DNA from: an uncultured Bacilli bacterium | Lineage (GTDB): Bacteria > Bacillota_I > Bacilli_A > RF39 > UBA660 | Reading direction: 5' to 3' | Assembly (NCBI GenBank): GCA_934090935.1 | Contig: CAKOKD010000001.1 | Span: 310,001 to 374,000, forward strand | Length of the DNA: 64,000 nucleotides | In this document: in pieces, positions 40,786 to 49,194 of the stretch | Layout of the letters: each line of letters starts with the position of its first letter | Position numbering within the stretch: the stretch's first letter is position 1 | Notes under the pieces: generated by a model | Seen by the model: the letters and a program-made list of their open reading frames with translations, nothing else | What the model was told of the DNA's origin: nothing | Databases searched by the model: none | Made by a program: the position numbers and the translations under genes

Positions 40786-41217
40786 ATGAAAAAACGTATA
40801 TATTTTATTCATTCAAGAAAAATCAATTATAATGATGAAATTTATTTGCCAGTGCTTAGAAGTAAAGTCTTACATAATCATGATTTAATGCTTCCTGAAA
40901 GTGAAAGTTTAAAGGATAAATATTACAAAGATTTGATCAATATGGCGGATATTATAGTTGTTGATTTAACACTTCCAGATATCGGTTTTAATATGGAATT
41001 AAAGCAAGCTATCTTATCTCATAAACCGATTCTTGCTTTAGCAAATAAAAACGTTGCTTTTGATGAAAAATATAAAAAACTTTTAAAAAATATCTATGGA
41101 TATTCTAACGAAGAAGAATTCAGGGATTATGTTGAAAAGTTTGCACTAAAACATGAAAGTGATCCTAGAAGTGATGTTGGAACTATAATACTTGGCGATA
41201 TAAAAGAGGATAATTAG
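40786..41217 (+). CDS. Nucleoside 2-deoxyribosyltransferase-like protein
   Basis: 143 aa. The segment MADIIVVDLTLPDIGFNMELKQAILSHKPILALA has the form of the catalytic core of nucleoside deoxyribosyltransferase/TIR-like folds (acidic residue, then G.N.E). The substrate-binding N-terminus is weakly conserved, so the reaction is not certain. The gene ends in a palindrome shared with the convergent gene. Confidence 0.55.
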   Translation: MKKRIYFIHSRKINYNDEIYLPVLRSKVLHNHDLMLPESESLKDKYYKDLINMADIIVVDLTLPDIGFNMELKQAILSHKPILALANKNVAFDEKYKKLLKNIYGYSNEEEFRDYVEKFALKHESDPRSDVGTIILGDIKEDN

Positions 41218-41225
41218 TTATCCTC
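41206..41225. repeat. Perfect palindrome shared by two convergent gene ends
   Basis: GAGGATAA-TTAG-TTATCCTC lies over both stop codons. Both proteins therefore end in E-D-N. No T-run follows, so as a terminator it would be weak. Confidence 0.6.
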
Positions 41226-41525
41226 CTCTATGTCTAAAATAGATGAAATATCTATTTTTTTATTGTCTAAAGTGATTAAATATTTTTGAGTTCTTCCTAT
41301 AATTGTTTCATGTTTTTCTTCATTATCTGTTTTTATTAAAACATTTAATTTATAAACATAGTTATTGGAATTAAATAAATCATTTATTTTCTTTTCAATC
41401 AAAAATGTATTGTTTTTAGAATTTTTAGTATATGGTACAAGCTCATCTTTTTCGCTTTGATATATGCTTTGACTCATATTATTGGTTTTTATATTATTGT
41501 TTTGAAATACTTTTGGTAAATTCAT
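41214..41525 (-). CDS. Hypothetical protein, 103 aa
   Basis: Asn/Lys-rich N-terminal half and a beta-rich C-terminal half (VYKLNVLIKTDNEEKHETIIGRT). Similar in layout to small spore coat proteins but not matched to any. GGTGATAAAC precedes the ATG at 41525. Convergent with the upstream gene, sharing the terminal palindrome. Confidence 0.6.
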   Translation of the reverse strand: MNLPKVFQNNNIKTNNMSQSIYQSEKDELVPYTKNSKNNTFLIEKKINDLFNSNNYVYKLNVLIKTDNEEKHETIIGRTQKYLITLDNKKIDISSILDIEEDN

Positions 41526-41582
41526 GTTTATCACCTATAATATAATATGTTTAATTATCGTTTTTATGAGTAAAATAAAAAT

Positions 41583-42614
41583 ATGAAAGATAATGGGTTA
41601 ATAATAAGTTGTGTAATAATATTTTTTATATTTAGTATGATCAATTTGATTGATTATAATTTCTTTTTTGTGAAACAAATTATTTGGTATATATTGGGAT
41701 TTATTATTTATTTTATTATGAAAAAATTAAACAGGAGAAGTGTAATAAGACTTTCTTTCTTGTTGTATATTATTTTAAATGTACTTCTTTTATATCTCCT
41801 TATATTTGGAAGTGAAACCAATGGATCTAAAGCTTGGATAAATATTGGTAAGATGAGTATTCAACCAAGTGAACTCATGAAGGTTGTTTTAATTGTCGTT
41901 TTAAGCTATATGACTTGTAAAAAAAATTATGTGATAAAGTCTTTTGTATTAACACTTATTCCTGCAGTTCTTACTTTTTTGGAACCTGAAACTGGAAATG
42001 TTATATTTTATTTTGTTATATTTGTTTCCTGCATAATGTTTAATTCATCAAATTTTAAGGCGTTTAAAATTCTTTTTTCATCTATGATATTTATTTTAAG
42101 TGTGTTGTTTTCATTATATTATTTTTATAATGATTTATTTATAGGTATATTTGGATATAAAATATTTTATAGAATTGATCGAATAATCAGTTTTTTAAAC
42201 TCTAATTATCAATTGAATCAAGCTTTAATCGCGATGGGAACGTCTTATCTATTTGGTGGAATAAGTTCAAACTTTATACCTGAGGCGAAAACGGATTTTG
42301 CCTTTGCTTTGTTGGTTAGCAAGGTTGGATTTCTTGGAATTCTAGTTTATTTAGCCGTTAATTTTTTATTCAACATATGTGTTATAAATAAGATAAAGAG
42401 AAATTATGGAGTAATGAAACTTATTATTTCTTCGTTTATAGTGTTAAAAATATTTCAAGAAAGTATTCATATACTTATGAATATCGGTTTTTTTCCAATT
42501 ACAGGAATAACTTTGCCTTTTATTTCTTATGGTGGTACAAGCATTATTACATATTTTTATATCTTAGGAATTATTAGTAATAGAAGTATGGATTATAGTT
42601 TGGATAAACATTAG
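41583..42614 (+). CDS. SEDS peptidoglycan polymerase (FtsW/RodA/SpoVE family)
   Basis: 343 aa, about ten transmembrane helices. Family motifs are present: GSKAWINIGKMSIQPSELMK, LEPETGNV (catalytic region; Asp replaced by Glu in PDxG-type segment), and the final GITLPFISYGGTS. It is shorter than typical members (370-400 aa) mainly at the N-terminus. Whether it serves elongation, division or the spore cortex cannot be decided. Its 3' end overlaps a small gene on the opposite strand. Confidence 0.88.
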   Translation: MKDNGLIISCVIIFFIFSMINLIDYNFFFVKQIIWYILGFIIYFIMKKLNRRSVIRLSFLLYIILNVLLLYLLIFGSETNGSKAWINIGKMSIQPSELMKVVLIVVLSYMTCKKNYVIKSFVLTLIPAVLTFLEPETGNVIFYFVIFVSCIMFNSSNFKAFKILFSSMIFILSVLFSLYYFYNDLFIGIFGYKIFYRIDRIISFLNSNYQLNQALIAMGTSYLFGGISSNFIPEAKTDFAFALLVSKVGFLGILVYLAVNFLFNICVINKIKRNYGVMKLIISSFIVLKIFQESIHILMNIGFFPITGITLPFISYGGTSIITYFYILGIISNRSMDYSLDKH

Positions 42615-42753
42615 GTGTATAGTAAACTGGTCTTGGACGAGATAATCCAACTATAGCTGCTCCTCCAAGTCCTCCAAGCAAAAATGGTACAGCAAATCCG
42701 AAACGATCTTGATAATACATATTAGGTTTGAAATAAGGATTATAGTTATACAT
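42574..42753 (-). CDS. Small Tyr/Asn/Pro-rich protein, possible spore coat component
   Basis: 59 aa, too short to stand out but well supported: MYNYNPYFKPNMYYQDRF, a glycine-rich hydrophobic helix (FAVPFLLGGLGGAAIVGL) and a tyrosine-rich tail ending NPYFYY. AAGGAG lies 8 nt before the ATG. The composition is that of small spore coat or germination proteins. Its last 41 bp overlap the SEDS gene in antisense, and its SD lies in the hairpin at 42761-42792. Confidence 0.75.
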   Translation of the reverse strand: MYNYNPYFKPNMYYQDRFGFAVPFLLGGLGGAAIVGLSRPRPVYYTPNVYPNYNPYFYY

Positions 42754-42760
42754 GAAAAAA

Positions 42761-42792
42761 ACTCCTTTCTATGAGTATTTTATGTAAGGAGT
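42761..42792 (-). terminator. Terminator hairpin that also buries the SD of the small gene
   Basis: Reading leftward, ACTCCTT pairs with AAGGAGT around an 18-nt loop and is followed by six U, so it terminates the phosphoesterase unit. The right arm contains AAGGAG, the ribosome binding site of the 59-aa gene. Confidence 0.65.
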
Positions 42793-42793
42793 T

Positions 42794-43630
42794 TTATTTT
42801 GTTCTTAATCTATATAAAGTAATGCTTGGTCGATTAAAGAATCTTAATCTAAGGGTAGATGTTCCAATTCCACCGGAGACATATAATTCTTTTGAACCGA
42901 TTATATAATGTTCATCCTTATATTTTTTTGAACCATCAGGTGTCCATAAAGCACCTATTAAAGGTATTCTTACTTGACCTAGGTGAGAGTGCCCAGCAAA
43001 AGCTATATTGTAAGAATCATCAGTTATATCATCTATTAGGTCAGGTTCATGAGTTAAAACTATTGTGAATAAATCATCGGGATATTCGTTTTTATAACTA
43101 AAACCATTTTTTATATCAACTTTTCCTCTTAATGGGTCATCAAAACCAACAAATACTAGAGGAGTTGTTGAATTTTTATATACGAATTCATAAGTGTTAT
43201 ATAAAACGTTCCAATTTAGCTCTTTCATGATTATATCAAAGTATTCATGATCATAGTCGTGATTTCCTTTGACGGCTAATATTTCTATATTGGCTTTAAG
43301 TTTCTTTAATTCAACTATAATATTATTTACTTCTTCATCACTTAGTTTTACTTTGTTTTCAACTAGATCACCGGTGAAGATAATTATATCAGGATTTTGA
43401 TCATTTATTCTTTTTACAACATGTTTAAGTTCTTTTAAGAACACAGTGCTTCCATAATGAAGATCTGTAAACTGAACGATTTTTAAACCATCATAATCCT
43501 CTGGTAGAGATGATGATATTATCGATTTTTCATAAACTTTCAAACCTGTAGTCGATATGAATCTTGCATAAAGAATGCCAAGTATCGCGCTTATAATTAG
43601 AAATATTAAAATTATTTTCCATCTTTTCAT
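42794..43630 (-). CDS. Membrane-anchored metallophosphoesterase (YkuE-like)
   Basis: 278 aa with an N-terminal transmembrane helix and the calcineurin-type metal motifs in order: QFTDLHYGS, FTGDLVE, VKGNHDYDHE, LTHEPD and FAGHSHLGQV. B. subtilis YkuE is the closest named relative. The substrate is unknown. It starts 8 nt after the CPBP gene upstream and is co-transcribed with it. Confidence 0.9.
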   Translation of the reverse strand: MKRWKIILIFLIISAILGILYARFISTTGLKVYEKSIISSSLPEDYDGLKIVQFTDLHYGSTVFLKELKHVVKRINDQNPDIIIFTGDLVENKVKLSDEEVNNIIVELKKLKANIEILAVKGNHDYDHEYFDIIMKELNWNVLYNTYEFVYKNSTTPLVFVGFDDPLRGKVDIKNGFSYKNEYPDDLFTIVLTHEPDLIDDITDDSYNIAFAGHSHLGQVRIPLIGALWTPDGSKKYKDEHYIIGSKELYVSGGIGTSTLRLRFFNRPSITLYRLRTK

Positions 43631-43638
43631 AGAACCAC

Positions 43639-44244
43639 CTATATAAATAATACCATAATTGCTATTAAGTTATTTAAAATATGTGCAAATGTTGACGTTA
43701 AGATGTTTTCATCTTTAAAATAGGCAACTGAAAGAGAGATACTTAAAAACATATAAGGTATAAAAAATATTAAATCTTTTGAATTTCCTAAGTTTAAATG
43801 AACTAAAGCAAATATAATTGTGGATAGACATATGCTTACAAATCCTTTTTTATATGGTAAACGATATATCACTTCTTCTACAAATGGAGAAAATATTGTA
43901 AGCATTATGGACATAAGTAATGGGGATGAGGAAATCATATTCTCTAATTCTTTTTGATTTAAAGAGTTTGTTTTCATGCTATTAAGCAAAATATATTCGC
44001 TTATAAAGGATAATGCAATAAAAAGTATTATAAAAAGAATTTGTTTTAAAGATATATTTCTTAATTTAAAGAAGTCTTGCTTTATTTTGTCTTTATAAAT
44101 AATCATAAAAAATATTGATAGTAAAATATATGTTAAGAAGTATGTATATATCTCATTTTTTAAAAATAAAAACAATAAAGCATATATGAAGGAATTAAAT
44201 ATAATTAAAGATATGCTTATCGCAAAACTTTTCAAACAATTCAT
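43639..44244 (-). CDS. CPBP-family intramembrane protease
   Basis: 201 aa and seven to eight hydrophobic segments. The CPBP motifs are visible: EEVIYR (EExxxR), FALVHL (FxxxH) and AHILNN (HxxxN). Such proteins are predicted metalloproteases (type II CAAX prenyl endopeptidase-like). The ATG at 44244 follows AGGAGTG. Confidence 0.85.
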   Translation of the reverse strand: MNCLKSFAISISLIIFNSFIYALLFLFLKNEIYTYFLTYILLSIFFMIIYKDKIKQDFFKLRNISLKQILFIILFIALSFISEYILLNSMKTNSLNQKELENMISSSPLLMSIMLTIFSPFVEEVIYRLPYKKGFVSICLSTIIFALVHLNLGNSKDLIFFIPYMFLSISLSVAYFKDENILTSTFAHILNNLIAIMVLFI

Positions 44245-44295
44245 TTTTATCACTCCTTGAATAACAATATTTTAACATAAGTTATGATAAAATGT

Positions 44296-44324
44296 TTGAA
44301 AATCGTATATACCCATGCTATAAT
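44296..44324 (+). promoter_or_regulatory. Promoter of the Tad motor operon
   Basis: TTGAAA at 44296-44301 and TATAAT at 44319-44324, 17 bp apart. The first ten bases (TTGAAAATCG) are identical to the left part of the poly-G boxes. Confidence 0.7.
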
Positions 44325-44377
44325 TATTGATAGTAGAAGAATATGCCTTATGGGAATAAATTGGAAGGGTTGAAGAA

Positions 44378-45166
44378 ATGAAGAAAAAAAGAAATTCATC
44401 AATTTTTAAAAGACTTTTAGGTAATAAGAATACAGTTACTATTTTAGGTGTGCTTGCATGTATTGCAACGCTTATCGTTGGTTATAATTATCGTGTTAAT
44501 AATGCAATCAGTCCCATAACTGTTCCATATGCTAAGGAATCCATTCCATCAAGAACGCTTATTACAAGCGATATGGTTGGAAGAATAAAACTTGCGAGCA
44601 ATTATGTTGATGATTCATCAAATTTGATTAAAAATGTAAATGAAGTTGTAAATAATTATGTTTCATATAAGACGAATATTCCAAAGGGAAGCTTATTTTA
44701 TAAAGAGAATATTAAGACGGCTGATGAAATGCCAGATGCTGCTTTTGCAAATATCGATGATGGATTTACAATTTTCTCTTTAGGAGTTACTGTTGATTCA
44801 ACGTTTGCAAATTCAATTAGAGCAGGGGATTATATCGATTTATATATGTCAGCAACTAATCCGACTGATAATTTAGTTATATATGCTAAGATGATAGAAA
44901 GTATAAGAGTTCTTGCGGTTAAAGATTCAAAGGGAAATAATATCTTGAAAAACACGGTTGCAAATGGAAAACCAAGTGAACTTTTATTTGCTGTACCAGA
45001 TGAGTTATATGAACTTTTGATGTCTGCTGAAGCGATTACAAGCACGAAGATTACGATTGAACCTATATTAAGAAATCAAGCTTATACTGAAGCTGCTGGA
45101 GAGACAAAGGTATCAAGTGAACAATTAAGAAATTTTATCAATGATAGAGTTTTACAATTAGGATAG
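44378..45166 (+). CDS. SAF-domain pilus protein (CpaB/RcpC-like)
   Basis: 262 aa with an N-terminal transmembrane helix (about residues 19-38) and an outer SAF domain (ITVPYAKESIPSRTLITSDMVGRIKL, then NIPKGSLF). CpaB proteins are envelope components of Tad pili. It opens an operon of five genes, and the next gene is a paralogue. Confidence 0.82.
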   Translation: MKKKRNSSIFKRLLGNKNTVTILGVLACIATLIVGYNYRVNNAISPITVPYAKESIPSRTLITSDMVGRIKLASNYVDDSSNLIKNVNEVVNNYVSYKTNIPKGSLFYKENIKTADEMPDAAFANIDDGFTIFSLGVTVDSTFANSIRAGDYIDLYMSATNPTDNLVIYAKMIESIRVLAVKDSKGNNILKNTVANGKPSELLFAVPDELYELLMSAEAITSTKITIEPILRNQAYTEAAGETKVSSEQLRNFINDRVLQLG

Positions 45167-45176
45167 AGGCGAGAAT

Positions 45177-45986
45177 ATGGATATAAATAATGCAAAAACA
45201 AATATCAAAAGATTTTTTAGTAATCCAAATACTCTTACTTTTCTTTTAGTTATTGGACTTATAGTTGTAATCTATTTTATCTATAATTATACAGTTAATC
45301 GAGCAATTTCTCCGGTTACTGTTCCTTATGCGACGAAGATGATAACTTCTAAAACGAAGATTACTAATGAAATGATTGGAACAGTTAAGATATCTGGATC
45401 TTTTGTTACATCCAGTGGTTCTGGTCTTATTCAAAGCAAGGGTAGAATTTTAAATAAATATGTGGCTGAAGGATATCAAATACCACAAAACAGTTTTTTC
45501 TATACTGAGGCTGTTGTTGATGAGGATAAAGTGAATACAACACCATTTACAAATCTTCCAGATAATTATGCTATTTATAACTTAGCAGTTGATTTCCATT
45601 CGACATATGGATGTTCAATTATGCCTGGTAATTATATTGATCTATATTTTAAGGCAAAAGATACAACTAGTGGAAAAGAACCTAAAGTTATATTTGAACT
45701 TTTTATAAAAAGTATTCAAGTTTATAGAGTAGTTGATAAAGATGGAATTGATGTATTCTCCTATGGAGATGATGAAAAAGAACCTACACCTAAATATCTT
45801 TATTTTGCTGTACCGAATGAAGTACATAGACTTTTAAAACTAGCTGAAAAAGTTCCAAAAGGAAACATAGAGATAATTCCAGTACCTAGAAATGCGGGAT
45901 ATTCTGAAAACCCTGAAGAAACTGTTATCGCGAATGAAGCAGTTGAAAATTTCATTTTATCTCAATCTGAATATATATCTGAATAA
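45177..45986 (+). CDS. SAF-domain pilus protein, second copy
   Basis: 269 aa, same layout as its neighbour: transmembrane helix, the shared phrase NRAISPVTVPYATKMI, SAF domain, and a beta-rich C-terminus with YLYFAVPNEVHRLLKLAEK. Two SAF proteins in tandem probably form a hetero-complex replacing the outer-membrane parts that a monoderm does not need. Confidence 0.8.
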   Translation: MDINNAKTNIKRFFSNPNTLTFLLVIGLIVVIYFIYNYTVNRAISPVTVPYATKMITSKTKITNEMIGTVKISGSFVTSSGSGLIQSKGRILNKYVAEGYQIPQNSFFYTEAVVDEDKVNTTPFTNLPDNYAIYNLAVDFHSTYGCSIMPGNYIDLYFKAKDTTSGKEPKVIFELFIKSIQVYRVVDKDGIDVFSYGDDEKEPTPKYLYFAVPNEVHRLLKLAEKVPKGNIEIIPVPRNAGYSENPEETVIANEAVENFILSQSEYISE

Positions 45987-46012
45987 ATTTAAGAAAAGGA
46001 GTTGAAAACGTT

Positions 46013-47311
46013 ATGGTGAATTCCATATTTGATCAAATGGATTTCGGGCCTTTAAAAGAGTTTTTAGAGGAAGACAATATTACCGATATTTCCTATAGCA
46101 ATGGCGGTCAAGTTTGGCTTAAAACACTTGATAAAGGTATTTACCAAGTTATAAGACCTGAAATCAATAATGCTTTTATGGAAAAACTAGCTTTCCAATG
46201 TTCGAATGTTATGGGAAAAACGTTCAATATGGCTCATCCTTTCTTGGATGCTGAGTCGGCTGAACTACGTATGAATTTCGTTCATGATTCGATTGCAACA
46301 AATGGAATAGCTTGTCTTATACGTAAGACTCCTGCTAAGATAAGACTTAATAAAGATAAACTTTTAAATGAACAATATATAACTGAACAACTTCATGATT
46401 TTTTGGTTAAATGCGTTGAAGGGCATGCCAATATTATGGTTGCTGGAGAAACTGGTTCAGGTAAAACTGAGCTTGTTAAATACTTAGCAAGTAAAACTCA
46501 TGAGGATGAAAAAATCATAACAATTGAGGATACTTTGGAACTTCACCTTGATAAGATTTTCCCTCATCGAGATATCGTTGCTATGAAAACAAATAATATC
46601 GCTTCATATACGGAATCCTTGGTTGCATGTATGAGACAAAACCCGATATGGATACTTCTTTCAGAGGTTCGTTCTGCTGAGGCTGTTTTAGCTGTACGTA
46701 ACTCGATTTCTTCAGGACACCATATTCTTTCAACAATACATGCTGATAAAGCAACGAGTATACCAATGCGTATGTATTCCCTTTTGGAAACAGGACAAGA
46801 CATAGAACAATTTTTAGGTTCAATTCATAGGTATATTCAAATAGGTATATATGTTAAAGGATATTTTTCTAAGAGATTAAATAGATTTCAAAGAGAGATT
46901 ATGGAGGTTTGTGAATTCTATATAGATGAAAACAATAAACCTCAAAGCAAACTTCTATATCAAAAGTTTATGGATGGAAGAATTGTATTACATAATCCAA
47001 CTAAGAATCTACTTGATTATTTAGCTATCGGTAATGTAATGCTTCCAGAGGATACTTTTGGACTACATGGTGAAGATGAACTTGTTGATGATAGCAATCG
47101 TGTTAATATGGTGGAGGAAAAAACTGTAAAAAAAGTTGATACAGGAAATCCTTTCAATCTAAATGAAAATGTTCAAAAGAATGAAGTTATCAACAATGAA
47201 ATTAGTAAAGAAAATGTAAATAATAATACAGAAAATGCGGCTGGACTTGATAAAACGGATATAATAGACTTAGATGAAATCAGTAGGATGATCGATAAAA
47301 GTCGTGAATAG
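46013..47311 (+). CDS. cpaF: CpaF/TadA pilus assembly ATPase
   Basis: 432 aa. Secretion ATPase core with Walker A MVAGETGSGKTELVK near residue 145, Asp box EDTLELHLDK, Walker B ILLSEVRSAEA and the His box region GHHILSTIHADKA. Normally the Walker B reads G.E.R; here it is LLSEVR. A C-terminal extension of about 75 residues is Asn/Glu-rich and probably disordered. It powers pilus extension and retraction in Tad systems. Confidence 0.92.
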   Translation: MVNSIFDQMDFGPLKEFLEEDNITDISYSNGGQVWLKTLDKGIYQVIRPEINNAFMEKLAFQCSNVMGKTFNMAHPFLDAESAELRMNFVHDSIATNGIACLIRKTPAKIRLNKDKLLNEQYITEQLHDFLVKCVEGHANIMVAGETGSGKTELVKYLASKTHEDEKIITIEDTLELHLDKIFPHRDIVAMKTNNIASYTESLVACMRQNPIWILLSEVRSAEAVLAVRNSISSGHHILSTIHADKATSIPMRMYSLLETGQDIEQFLGSIHRYIQIGIYVKGYFSKRLNRFQREIMEVCEFYIDENNKPQSKLLYQKFMDGRIVLHNPTKNLLDYLAIGNVMLPEDTFGLHGEDELVDDSNRVNMVEEKTVKKVDTGNPFNLNENVQKNEVINNEISKENVNNNTENAAGLDKTDIIDLDEISRMIDKSRE

Positions 47312-47326
47312 AAAGGAGTAATTTAT

Positions 47327-48220
47327 ATGGAACTTGTAATAATGATACTTATTGCTGTATTTGTTCTTTCTTATCGAAACCAAAATGGTGAAAATGTCTA
47401 TAAGTTTATATCTGATACAGTTAAAAATGTTTATAATAAGTATGCTCCATATAGTTACCAAGAAGTAAGAGAAAAAAGTAAGCAATTGGGTCAAGAATAT
47501 ACTGCTAAAGAGTATATTTCTCAAATCATACTTATAGGTGGAGGAGCTGCTGGAATCGCATATCTTTACTTTTATAGTATTGCAATGGCTATACTTTATG
47601 CTATTGTTGCTATTATGTTTATTCCTTATCTTGCTTATCTTAGAAATAATCGTGTTTATTCAGAGTTTTTGTTTGAAGAGATACAGGTTTATACATCAAA
47701 TGTTATAAATGAATTCAATACTACTCAATCGTTTGTTAAAGCTCTTGAAGGAGTAGTTGCATCAGGTATACTAGAAGATCCAGTTAAAAGTGATGTTGAA
47801 AATATGATAAAGATGTCATATCAAAACGGAACTATAGATGAAGCTGTTGAATGGTTTAATCAAAAATATCCATATTATATGGTTAAGAATATGCATCAAT
47901 TGTTTATTCAAATAACTAAAGAGGGTGCAAAAGACTCGGGTGAATCACTAGAGAACATGATGCTTGATATTGACCTTCTAGTAGAAGGTGTTTATAGGGA
48001 TAAGATGGACCGTGAAACAAGCCATAAGAAGTTCTTGGGCTTTGGTATCGCGCTTTATTTTCTAGTAATGCTTACTCAGATGCTTTTGGATAAGCAAAAT
48101 TATAAAACTATGTTAAGTATATGGTATGTTCAAATACTTCTACATATGATAATCATTATCAATTCCTACTTTATTATAAGTGGTGAAAAATTCTATAATG
48201 AAGATACGGGGGTTGAATAG
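47327..48220 (+). CDS. tadB: Tad platform protein TadB-like
   Basis: 297 aa with an N-terminal helix, a pair of helices near residues 65-105, a T2SF-type cytoplasmic domain (YTSNVINEFNTTQSFVKALEGV...GAKDSGESLENMM) and two C-terminal helices. It forms the inner-membrane platform together with the following gene. AAAGGAG precedes the ATG. Confidence 0.82.
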   Translation: MELVIMILIAVFVLSYRNQNGENVYKFISDTVKNVYNKYAPYSYQEVREKSKQLGQEYTAKEYISQIILIGGGAAGIAYLYFYSIAMAILYAIVAIMFIPYLAYLRNNRVYSEFLFEEIQVYTSNVINEFNTTQSFVKALEGVVASGILEDPVKSDVENMIKMSYQNGTIDEAVEWFNQKYPYYMVKNMHQLFIQITKEGAKDSGESLENMMLDIDLLVEGVYRDKMDRETSHKKFLGFGIALYFLVMLTQMLLDKQNYKTMLSIWYVQILLHMIIIINSYFIISGEKFYNEDTGVE

Positions 48221-48222
48221 AT

Positions 48223-49008
48223 ATGTATTATGAAATTTTAGCTGTTGCAATAATAATTATTTTTGTAATGCAATATATAGGTGGTTTTAGCATCAATAAA
48301 TTTGTTGATGATAATGCTAACTATTTTAAAAAACTTCAAGAGGATGATTTTGAGTTCTATGCTAAGGCTAAATATGGAGATGCAATTGATATCGATAAAC
48401 TTTTTAACAATAGATTGAGAGACTCTTTGTTAGTTGGTTTATTTGTAGGTTTTTTGTTTATCAATAAATTTAACTATATCACTTTAATAGCTATAATGGC
48501 TATTATAATTGGTATGTTTAAACTTCCATATCTACAACTTAAGAATTATTATAAATCCCATTTACATTTAATCGATACTCAGCTTCCTTATTATCTAAAA
48601 AACTTAGAGATTTTGATCCAACATTATACTGTACCAGTTGCTTTAGGTAAAAGTGTTGGAGATGCTCCAGATATATTTAAAGATGGATTAAGAGAGTTGA
48701 TTGAGAAAATCAATGCAGGAGATTCTAGTATTAATCCTTATATGGATTTTGCAAAAGAATATCCAGTAAGAGATTCAATGCGAATGATGAGACTTTTATA
48801 TCGTTTAGGTTTAGGTAAACAAGAAAGAAAACAAGAACAATTATTGACTTTCTCTAGAACTGTTTCTTCTTTACAACAAAAAGCAAGAGAAGCAAGATAT
48901 AAAAATAGACTTGATAAAATGGAAAGCAAAACAATGCGAATGTTAGTATGTACAGGAGCAGGCGTTATGATTCTTTTGGTTTTATCAATATTACAACAAT
49001 TTTCATAG
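48223..49008 (+). CDS. tadC: Tad platform protein TadC-like
   Basis: 261 aa, second T2SF-type platform protein (QLPYYLKNLEILIQHYTVPVALGKSVGDAPD), with helices at both ends. It starts 2 nt after the preceding stop and closes the motor operon before a strong terminator. Confidence 0.82.
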   Translation: MYYEILAVAIIIIFVMQYIGGFSINKFVDDNANYFKKLQEDDFEFYAKAKYGDAIDIDKLFNNRLRDSLLVGLFVGFLFINKFNYITLIAIMAIIIGMFKLPYLQLKNYYKSHLHLIDTQLPYYLKNLEILIQHYTVPVALGKSVGDAPDIFKDGLRELIEKINAGDSSINPYMDFAKEYPVRDSMRMMRLLYRLGLGKQERKQEQLLTFSRTVSSLQQKAREARYKNRLDKMESKTMRMLVCTGAGVMILLVLSILQQFS

Positions 49009-49032
49009 GAACACATTTGTGTTCTTTTTTTT
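49009..49032 (+). terminator. Rho-independent terminator of the Tad motor operon
   Basis: GAACACA-TT-TGTGTTC followed by eight T, one base after the stop codon. Confidence 0.85.
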
Positions 49033-49033
49033 A

Positions 49034-49086
49034 CTTTACACATAAAAAAATAAAATAAGTAAAATACAACAAATATGTAGTATAAT
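49034..49086 (+). promoter_or_regulatory. Upstream promoter block of poly-G cassette 3
   Basis: CTTTACACATAA begins at 49034 and TATAAT lies at 49081-49086, 47 bp later as in the other copies. Confidence 0.6.
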
Positions 49087-49139
49087 AAAATTATACAGTA
49101 GGATATTTACAAGAAGAAATGTAAACCCTTCAAAATGAC

Positions 49140-49171
49140 TTGAAAATCGGGGGGGGTATTATAAAATAAAA
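49140..49171 (+). promoter_or_regulatory. Poly-G promoter box, copy 3
   Basis: TTGAAA 49140-49145, eight G 49149-49156, TAAAAT 49162-49167. The distance from upstream TATAAT to the G-run is 68 bp, 12 less than in cassettes 1 and 2. Confidence 0.65.
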
Positions 49172-49194
49172 AAGTAAAAGAAAGTAGGTAGAAT

